Assembly: GCA_937895955.1 (NCBI GenBank)
Contig: CALAZI010000045.1
Coordinates: forward strand, 1-13,860
Reading direction: 5' to 3'
Length of the DNA: 13,860 bases
Origin: an uncultured Alphaproteobacteria bacterium
Lineage (GTDB): Bacteria; Pseudomonadota; Alphaproteobacteria; Caulobacterales; Parvularculaceae
Shown here: positions 1-5,705 of the stretch, piece by piece
Numbering within the stretch: position 1 is the first letter of the stretch
Layout of the letters: every line of letters starts with the position of its first letter
Position numbers and translations under genes: made by a program
The notes under the pieces: model-generated
Told to the model about the DNA's origin: nothing
The model's database searches: none
Seen by the model: the letters and a program-made list of their open reading frames with translations, nothing else

Positions 1-462
1 GCGCTGACCGACGCCGCCGACAAGGTGAAGGCGTGCTCGACTTGCGGCAATTGGGATTCGATCGATCCGTGCGCCGTCTGCGCGGAAGCCTCGCGCGACC
101 CTTCCATTCTTTGCGTCGTGCAGGATGTCGGCGATCTCTGGGCGCTCGAACGCGCCGGCGCGCATAAGGGGCGCTATCACGTGCTCGGCGGGCTGTTGTC
201 GCCGCTCGACGGCGTCGGCCCGAATGAGCTCAATATCGGAACGCTGATCGAACGCGCCTCTAATGAAACCGTGAAAGAGATCGTGCTGGCGTTGCCGGCG
301 ACGGTCGACGGCCAGACGACGGCGCATTATCTCGGCGACCAGCTTCTTTCGGCGAACGTATCCGTTACGCGGCTGAGCCAGGGCGTGCCGGTCGGCGGCG
401 AGCTTGATTATCTCGACGAAGGAACGCTCTCCGCCGCCATGAAAACGCGCCGGCCGGCATGA
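1..462 (+). CDS. recR: Recombination mediator protein RecR (5' end missing)
   Basis: RecR works with RecF and RecO to load RecA on single-stranded DNA at gaps in the cytoplasm. The frame is open from base 1, so the gene runs in from the left; 153 residues are visible against roughly 200 in the family, and the N-terminal helix-hairpin-helix part is missing. A four-cysteine zinc finger is present (visible residues C12, C15, C24, C27), followed by the Toprim domain with LCVVQDVGDLWALERAG and LSPLDGVGP, and the conserved tail GGELDYLDEGTL. The Toprim glutamate normally found in the VVE motif is Q41 here (codon CAG at 121-123). An internal GTG at 25 is not the true start, because the upstream residues still fit RecR. 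The stop overlaps the next gene's start as ATGA. Identification is secure from motifs and overall similarity. Confidence 0.97.
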   Translation, partial: ALTDAADKVKACSTCGNWDSIDPCAVCAEASRDPSILCVVQDVGDLWALERAGAHKGRYHVLGGLLSPLDGVGPNELNIGTLIERASNETVKEIVLALPATVDGQTTAHYLGDQLLSANVSVTRLSQGVPVGGELDYLDEGTLSAAMKTRRPA

Positions 463-1502
463 TGAATTCTGAAACGTTGGACGGGCTCTGGTATCTCGCG
501 GCGTTGTCGTCCGAGTTGAAGCCGGGCGGCGTATCGCGGCGAATGATGTTCGGCGAACCGGTCGCACTCGGTCGAACAAAAGCGGGCGCGGCGTTCGCGC
601 TGCGCGATATTTGCCCGCATCGCGCCGCACCCCTGTCGGCCGGCCGTCTTTGCGAGACGAACGGCGCAGCGACGCTTGAATGTCCCTATCACGCTTGGGC
701 GTTTCGCGTGTCGGACGGCGTTTGCGCGTCGGTTCCCTCGCTTGTCTCCGACGACCGGCGCGATCCCTCGACCATCAGGACGCGCGCCTATCCCCTGCAT
801 GAGGCGAACGGTCTCGTCTGGATTTACCGCGGCGAAGGCGAGGCGGAAACGGCGCCGCCCGATATCGGCCTTGATCCGTCGTTCAAACCGAAAACCGTCA
901 CGATCGTCGAGGCGGAAGGGCCGTTCGATGAAGCGGTGATCGGTCTTGTCGATCCGGCGCATACGCCGACCGTCCATAAGCAATGGTGGTGGCGCGAGGG
1001 CGCGTCGCGTCACGACAAGACGAAACGCTACGAACCGACGCCGCTCGGCTTTAAAATGCTCGCGCACCAGCCCTCGTCAAACACGTTAATTTACAAATTC
1101 ATCGGCGGCGCGCCGACGACAGAAATCGAATTCCGCCTGCCCGCGCTGCGCCTTGAACATATTCGCAATGACAAGAGACGCATTCTGGGCCTCACAAGCA
1201 TGACGCCGGTTGAAGCGAACAGGACGCGCATCGTTCATGTCATCTTCTGGGATTTCGCGCTGCTTGATCTGATGCGGCCGATCGCGCAATCGATGGCCGA
1301 TGATTTCCTGGCGCAGGACGGCGCCATCCTCGCGCATCAGAACGAAAACCTTCAACGCATCGATCATCGCCCGCTCTATTTCGGCGACGCCGACGAGCCG
1401 GCGAAATGGTATTTGAAGCTGAAGCGCGACTGGGGCGCGCGTAAGGAAACGGGCGGCTTTACGAACCCGCTGGCGCCGGCGTCGCTTCGCTGGCGAACCT
1501 GA
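459..1502 (+). CDS. Rieske [2Fe-2S] non-heme iron oxygenase, alpha-subunit type
   Basis: This 347-residue protein has the layout of ring-hydroxylating (Rieske) oxygenases of the vanillate-demethylase / pheophorbide-a-oxygenase-like type. A Rieske cluster site lies at C52-x-H54 (DICPHRAAP) and C75-x2-H78 (CPYHAWAF). The mononuclear iron site follows as D165-x2-H168-x4-H173 (VDPAHTPTVH), with D287 in FLAQDGAI the likely third ligand. All cluster and iron ligands are present, so it should be active with a separate reductase, which is not in this window. The substrate cannot be read from the sequence. The ATG at 459 overlaps the recR stop and a second ATG follows at 462; no clear ribosome binding site is seen, so translational coupling to recR is likely. 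The last 44 bases overlap the opposing glycosyltransferase gene. Family assignment is firm; function is open. Confidence 0.9.
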   Translation: MMNSETLDGLWYLAALSSELKPGGVSRRMMFGEPVALGRTKAGAAFALRDICPHRAAPLSAGRLCETNGAATLECPYHAWAFRVSDGVCASVPSLVSDDRRDPSTIRTRAYPLHEANGLVWIYRGEGEAETAPPDIGLDPSFKPKTVTIVEAEGPFDEAVIGLVDPAHTPTVHKQWWWREGASRHDKTKRYEPTPLGFKMLAHQPSSNTLIYKFIGGAPTTEIEFRLPALRLEHIRNDKRRILGLTSMTPVEANRTRIVHVIFWDFALLDLMRPIAQSMADDFLAQDGAILAHQNENLQRIDHRPLYFGDADEPAKWYLKLKRDWGARKETGGFTNPLAPASLRWRT

Positions 1503-2712
1503 CGGCCGCCGCCGCGAGCGTGCGGCGCGCGGCGAGCAAAAACACGATCAACGCTGTTGTCGCGCATAGCGGCAAGACGGCTTCGCTCGATCCCGGCATC
1601 AGGATCGGCGCCGCCCAGACGGCGATGAGGCCGATGCGTTCAAAGGGAAGCCAGCCGCTCATCACGCCGCGTCGCGCAATCAGCAGCATCGCCGGCGCCA
1701 TGATGACGAACTCATAGTAGAAGGCGTAAGGCGTCGCCAGCATCGCGGCTGTCGATAGCGCGGCGACGCGCAAATCCCAATCCTTCACCCGCCGCCAGAC
1801 GATAAAGACATAAGCGGCGAGAATGAGGCTCGCCGACAGTTGAGCGGCCTTCGCAAGGACGCCGGGGGCGCCGAGCACCGACAGCAAACCGTAAGGCGTC
1901 ACCAGCTTGTAATCGGGAAAGCCGAACTCGCCCATGCGCGCGCCATGCGCGGCGACGCTTTCGATAAAGCCGACCCAGGGCTCGGTTCCAAAGGCGATGA
2001 GGCTCAACAGCGCGAAAAGAACGGCGCTGACTGCGGCGGCTAAAAAGGCGCGCCAGCATCCCCCGGCGATGAAGGCGATCGGAATGAGCAGCCCCAGCTG
2101 CGGCTTGATCGTCAAAAGACCGGCGGCGATCCCGGCGATGATCGGGCGGCGATCGGCGAAGGCGCCGATCAGCGCGATCAGCGCGGCGGTGAGAAAGCCG
2201 TTCTGCCCTGTGATGACCGCCTGAAACGTCGCCGGCGCGGTCAGGACAAAGAAGAAAGCCCACTTGTCCGGCCACAGCCGCCAGATGACGGTCATAAAGA
2301 GCCCGCCGAACGCTGCGATCCAGAGGGCGTAGCTCGTAAGATAGGGCGCTTCGCCGAACGGCTCGATCAGAAGATACATGGTCGGCGGATACATCCAGGC
2401 GAGATTGAATTCGCCCTTGTCCGGATAAGCGGCCTGCAGCATCGCTTTGAGGTTCGCCATCTCGTAGATCGTCAGCATTTCGGGCGTGCCCGCGACGCGG
2501 GCGGCGAAATTGAAGACGACGAAATCGCCGCCGATGATCGGCCCGTATTTCGTGAAAAGGTCTTCCGACGTCCAGACGAGATCGGCGAAGCTGCAGACCG
2601 CGATCAATGCGAACAGGAGCGCCGCCGCCGCCAGCGTCAGCTTCAGCCGCGTGGTAAACAATTGGTGAATGAGCGGAAATTCTTCCGCAACTCTCGCGAT
2701 CGGCCGGTCCAT
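1459..2712 (-). CDS. GT87 (DUF2029) family polytopic glycosyltransferase
   Basis: This 417-residue integral membrane protein has about ten hydrophobic segments. It carries the hallmarks of the GT87/DUF2029 GT-C family: the acidic loop motif GGDFVVFN after the first membrane segment (D63 is the probable catalytic aspartate), WMYPP near residue 109, TGQNG near 168-172 and IKPQLG near 202-207. Family members move sugars from polyprenyl-phosphate donors onto lipid or glycan acceptors on the outer face of the membrane, for example mannose in actinobacteria. The donor here is unknown. It is divergent from a GtrB/GtrA-like pair that could make and flip such a donor, so a joint pathway is a reasonable inference. 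The ATG at 2712 is preceded by a G-run at 2713-2717 on this strand. The 3' end overlaps the oxygenase gene by 44 bases. Confidence 0.85.
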   Translation of the reverse strand: MDRPIARVAEEFPLIHQLFTTRLKLTLAAAALLFALIAVCSFADLVWTSEDLFTKYGPIIGGDFVVFNFAARVAGTPEMLTIYEMANLKAMLQAAYPDKGEFNLAWMYPPTMYLLIEPFGEAPYLTSYALWIAAFGGLFMTVIWRLWPDKWAFFFVLTAPATFQAVITGQNGFLTAALIALIGAFADRRPIIAGIAAGLLTIKPQLGLLIPIAFIAGGCWRAFLAAAVSAVLFALLSLIAFGTEPWVGFIESVAAHGARMGEFGFPDYKLVTPYGLLSVLGAPGVLAKAAQLSASLILAAYVFIVWRRVKDWDLRVAALSTAAMLATPYAFYYEFVIMAPAMLLIARRGVMSGWLPFERIGLIAVWAAPILMPGSSEAVLPLCATTALIVFLLAARRTLAAAAVRFASEATPAPAGS

Positions 2713-2718
2713 CCCCCG

Positions 2719-2741
2719 CGTTTACCATCACGCAATAAACG
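2719..2741. promoter_or_regulatory. Dyad CGTTTA-N11-TAAACG between divergent glycan genes
   Basis: A perfect 6-base inverted repeat with an 11-base spacer lies in the intergenic region (2713-2786) shared by the GT87 gene and the gtrBA-like pair, six bases before the GT87 start codon. Its size and place fit a regulator operator acting on both directions. It could also be chance in an AT-richer spot. I could not define convincing -35/-10 boxes here. Confidence 0.35.
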
Positions 2742-2786
2742 AAGCGTTATCTAGTTTTGGCGAGGGCTGGGCCGCCGGAGGCGATG

Positions 2787-3812
2787 ATGGCGAGACGGAA
2801 GAAAAAGTGCGATGCGGCGAACATATCGCCGCGCGTCGAGCATCGCCCGGCGCTGCTCTCAATCGTTTGCCCGGCCTATAATGAAGAAGAAACCCTCGCG
2901 GCCTTCGCCATCGCCGTTGAGGCCGCAATGCGCGCGCTGGCGCAGCCTTATGAAATCGTTTTCGTCAATGACGGCAGCGATGACCGAACGCTCGCCGTCA
3001 TGAAGCGCATCCGCGAGAAATCGAACGGCGTCGCAATCGTCGATCTTTCGCGCAATTTCGGCAAGGAAATCGCCACGACGGCGGGGCTCGACCAGGCCAG
3101 AGGCGACGCGGTCGTCGTCATCGACGCCGATCTGCAGGATCCGCCGGCGCTCATTCGCGAGATGATCGCCGGCTGGCGGGAAGGGTACGACGTCGTCTAC
3201 GCCCGCCGTCGCGAACGCCGCGGCGACGGTTATGTGAAGCGCGCGACGGCGTCGCTGTTTTACAAGCTCATCAGCAGCGTCGGCGATGTCGACATTCCGG
3301 AAAATGTCGGCGACTTCCGTCTGATGAGCCGCAAGGCTGTCGATGCGGTTTGCGCCTTGCGCGAACATCACCGTTTCATGAAGGGCATTTTCGCCTGGGT
3401 CGGTTTTCCGTCGAAGGAAATCGTCTATGACCGCGCGCCGCGCTCTAGCGGGCGAACGAAATGGAATTACTGGCGGCTCTGGAATCTTTCGATCGAAGGC
3501 ATCACCTCGTCAACGCTCGCTCCGCTCAAACTGTCCACCTATTTCGGCTTTGCGACGGCGCTTGTCGCTTTTCTCGCCGGCGGCTTTTATATCGCCAAGA
3601 CGCTGTTTTTCGGCGATCCCGTCCCGGGCTTTCCGACGCTTGTCGTCGTCATCCTCTTCCTCGGCGGGATTCAGCTGATGGTGCTTGGCGTCATCGGCGA
3701 ATATCTCGGCCGCGTTTTCAATGAAACAAAGGAGCGCCCGCTTTATTTCGCGACGGAAATCTACGCCTCCGATGCCGATGAAGCGCTTCCCTCCATGCGA
3801 AACGCCGGCTGA
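2787..3812 (+). CDS. GtrB-like GT2 polyprenyl-phosphate glycosyltransferase
   Basis: The 341-residue protein has an N-terminal GT-A domain of family 2 and two C-terminal membrane spans (about 250-272 and 284-306), the layout of GtrB, ArnC and DPM-type enzymes. These load a sugar from a nucleotide donor onto undecaprenyl phosphate at the inner face of the membrane. Visible motifs are CPAYNEEETL (28-37), VNDGSDDRT (60-68), DADLQDPP (113-120, metal and nucleotide binding) and GDFRLMSR (175-182). FMKGIFAWVGF and RSSGRTKWNYWRL are typical of GtrB-like enzymes. GGAG at 2777-2780 sits 6 bases before the ATG at 2787; an ATG at 2784 and a TTG at 2757 are possible alternatives, the latter without a fitting binding site. 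The gtrA-like gene starts two bases after the stop. The sugar is not predictable. Confidence 0.9.
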   Translation: MARRKKKCDAANISPRVEHRPALLSIVCPAYNEEETLAAFAIAVEAAMRALAQPYEIVFVNDGSDDRTLAVMKRIREKSNGVAIVDLSRNFGKEIATTAGLDQARGDAVVVIDADLQDPPALIREMIAGWREGYDVVYARRRERRGDGYVKRATASLFYKLISSVGDVDIPENVGDFRLMSRKAVDAVCALREHHRFMKGIFAWVGFPSKEIVYDRAPRSSGRTKWNYWRLWNLSIEGITSSTLAPLKLSTYFGFATALVAFLAGGFYIAKTLFFGDPVPGFPTLVVVILFLGGIQLMVLGVIGEYLGRVFNETKERPLYFATEIYASDADEALPSMRNAG

Positions 3813-3814
3813 TC

Positions 3815-4270
3815 ATGGCGCCGTCTCTCGCCGCCTCGATAGACCGCGCCCGGCGCCACTCAGGCGCGATGATGCGGTTCGGCGCCGTCGGCGTCGGCAA
3901 TGTCGTCACCGAATTCCTCATCTTCAACATTCTGCTGCATTCGGGGGTCGCCATGCTCGCCGCGAATGCGGCCGGCTTCCTGTGCGCCAATATCCAGAGC
4001 TATCTCGTCAACGCGCATGTGACGTTTCGGGAAAACGGCGCCCGGGCGCGCCTTTCCGTCGGGCGCTATGTCCGGTTCATGGCCGCGCACAGCTTGTCGC
4101 TGGCGATTTCCACAGCCTTCATCGCCGCCTTCGCCGATAAGATCGGCCCCAACCCGGCGAAACTCGCCGCTGTCGGGTTCGGCTTTATCGCGAATTATTC
4201 AATGAGCGCGCTTTTTGTTTTCCGCGGCGGCCGGCCGCCGCGCGATTCAGGTTCCGAATCGGCGCTCTGA
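3815..4270 (+). CDS. GtrA family membrane protein (putative polyprenyl-phosphate-sugar flippase)
   Basis: This 151-residue protein has four hydrophobic segments (about 20-40, 44-64, 86-108 and 113-135) and the GtrA signatures RFGAVGVGNVVTEFLIFN, YLVNAHVTFREN and FGFIANYSMSALFVFR. GtrA proteins are proposed to flip undecaprenyl-phosphate-linked sugars made by GtrB across the inner membrane. The gene starts two bases after the GtrB-like stop with no clear ribosome binding site, so the two are almost certainly co-transcribed and coupled. Its length is usual for the family. The region encoding its C-terminal tail holds a perfect 20-base palindrome (4223-4242) and two small hairpin-forming repeats (4243-4261 and 4262-4274). 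These could weaken read-through into rmuC, which follows 16 bases later. Confidence 0.88.
   Translation: MAPSLAASIDRARRHSGAMMRFGAVGVGNVVTEFLIFNILLHSGVAMLAANAAGFLCANIQSYLVNAHVTFRENGARARLSVGRYVRFMAAHSLSLAISTAFIAAFADKIGPNPAKLAAVGFGFIANYSMSALFVFRGGRPPRDSGSESAL
4223..4242. repeat. Perfect 20-base GC palindrome inside the gtrA-like gene
   Basis: The sequence CGCGGCGGCCGGCCGCCGCG equals its own reverse complement. It encodes part of the arginine/proline tail (RGGRPPR) after the last membrane span. It is followed by GATTC-N7-GAATC (4244-4260, one further base pair outside) and GCGCT-CTG-AGCGC (4262-4274, across the stop codon). There is no T-run, so it is not a classical terminator. It may be a by-product of the GC-rich codon use. 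Confidence 0.7.
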
Positions 4271-4286
4271 GCGCTAATCATCCTGC

Positions 4287-5705
4287 ATGGTGTTTGAAGA
4301 GCTCTCCCGGGCCGGCCTCGGACCCGACGGGCCGGCCTTCTGGCTGTTGGCGGCGGTCATCCTTATTGCGACGCTCACCTTGCTGTACGCCCTGCGTGAG
4401 GCGCGGCGGGGCGAAAGATTGCGGGCCGAGCTTGACCGCGCGCGCATCGCGCTCGCCGCGGCGGAAACGCGCGCCGGCGAAACGAGTGTCGTTCGCGCCG
4501 ATCTGAAAGCGGCCCTTGAAGACAAATCGCGGCTTGAAGCTGAAATTGCGGCGTCGCAGGCGCGCCTCGCCGAGCGCGAGCGCGCGCTGCGCGAACTGAA
4601 GGAGCGCATGGACGCTGACTTCAGATCGGCCGCATCGCAAATGCTCGATGAGGCGCATAAGGCGTTTTTGCTTCGCGCGTCTGAATCGTTTGAAAAGCAC
4701 CGCGTCGCGGCGGATGCTGAGGCCGCAGAGAAACGCAAGGCGCTCGACGAGCTTATCCGGCCGATGGCTGAAACGCTCACGCGCTATGAGGAAGGTCTGA
4801 AAGAACTGCGCGCCGAACAGCATCGCGCGCGCGGCGAACTGATCGGCCGTATCGGCGATCTCGCCAAATCCGCCAATGATGTCCGGATGGAGGCGCAGAA
4901 ACTTTCAACCGCCTTGCGCGCGGGCTCGAAGGTGCGCGGACGCTGGGGCGAGGAGCAATTGCGCAATGTCGTCGAGACGGCCGGCATGGCCGCCTATGTC
5001 GATTTCGTCGAACAAGCCTCTCACGACGACGACGGGCGGCGTCTTCAACCCGATATGGTGGTCAACCTGCCCGGCGGTCGGAAGCTCGCGATCGATTCCA
5101 AAGTGTCGATCAACGCCTATCTCGATGCGGTTGAGTCGACGGACGATGAAGAACGCTCGAAATTTCTCTCGCGTCACGCCGACGACATCTGGGCGCATGT
5201 GAAAACCCTGTCGGCGCGGGAATACGCGGCGAGCCTCAGGGAATCGCTTGATGTCGTCGTCATGTTCATTCCGGGCGAGAATTATTTCGCCGCGGCGAGC
5301 GAAATGCGGCCGCAGCTTTTTCAGGACGCCTTCGAACGGCGGGTTCTCATTGCGACGCCGACGACGCTCGTCGCCATGCTGAAGGCGGCGTCATTCAACT
5401 GGCGCCAGGAAAAAGCCGCCGAGAACGCCAAGGCGGTGGCGAAAATGGCCAAAGATCTCCACGACAGCCTGCGCGTGATGGCGCGCCATCTCGGCGATCT
5501 TGGAACCTCGTTGACGCGCGCCGTCGATAAATTCAACGACGCTGTCGGCGGGTTCGAGCGCCGCGTATTGCCGCGCGCCAGACGCTTCGCGGAGTTTGAG
5601 TTGCCGGGCGTTGACGCCGCGATTGACGAGTTGAAGCTGATCGAAACGTCGCCCGCTGCGCTGAAGGACGATGATCCGCCGGCGCAGACTGCGAAAAAAG
5701 CCTAA
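4287..5705 (+). CDS. rmuC: DNA recombination protein RmuC
   Basis: RmuC-family proteins limit DNA rearrangements such as inverted-repeat recombination and carry a PD-(D/E)xK-type nuclease-like fold. The 472-residue product has one N-terminal membrane span (about 17-36), a long charged coiled coil (about 38-210) and the RmuC domain (about 210-430). The domain shows RGRWGEEQL (217-225), P255-D256 and LAIDSK with D270 and K272, so the acidic residues and the lysine of the nuclease motif are intact. VVVMFIPGENYF (323-334) and LIATPTTLVAML (354-365) are further family blocks. The ATG at 4287 lies 16 bases after gtrA and has no strong ribosome binding site. The stop codon shares two bases with the stop of the opposing RmuC-like gene. 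Length and domain order are normal for the family. Confidence 0.95.
   Translation: MVFEELSRAGLGPDGPAFWLLAAVILIATLTLLYALREARRGERLRAELDRARIALAAAETRAGETSVVRADLKAALEDKSRLEAEIAASQARLAERERALRELKERMDADFRSAASQMLDEAHKAFLLRASESFEKHRVAADAEAAEKRKALDELIRPMAETLTRYEEGLKELRAEQHRARGELIGRIGDLAKSANDVRMEAQKLSTALRAGSKVRGRWGEEQLRNVVETAGMAAYVDFVEQASHDDDGRRLQPDMVVNLPGGRKLAIDSKVSINAYLDAVESTDDEERSKFLSRHADDIWAHVKTLSAREYAASLRESLDVVVMFIPGENYFAAASEMRPQLFQDAFERRVLIATPTTLVAMLKAASFNWRQEKAAENAKAVAKMAKDLHDSLRVMARHLGDLGTSLTRAVDKFNDAVGGFERRVLPRARRFAEFELPGVDAAIDELKLIETSPAALKDDDPPAQTAKKA

Noticed and set aside
408..1067. Long open frame on the minus strand opposite the oxygenase gene
   Set aside because: The translation is arginine-rich with no recognisable motif, and the opposite strand encodes a clear Rieske protein. 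Such shadows are common in GC-rich DNA.
1712..2731. 339-codon minus-strand frame overlapping the GT87 gene
   Set aside because: It is a frame-shifted reading of the same strand, arginine-rich and without membrane segments; the GT87 frame carries all family motifs.
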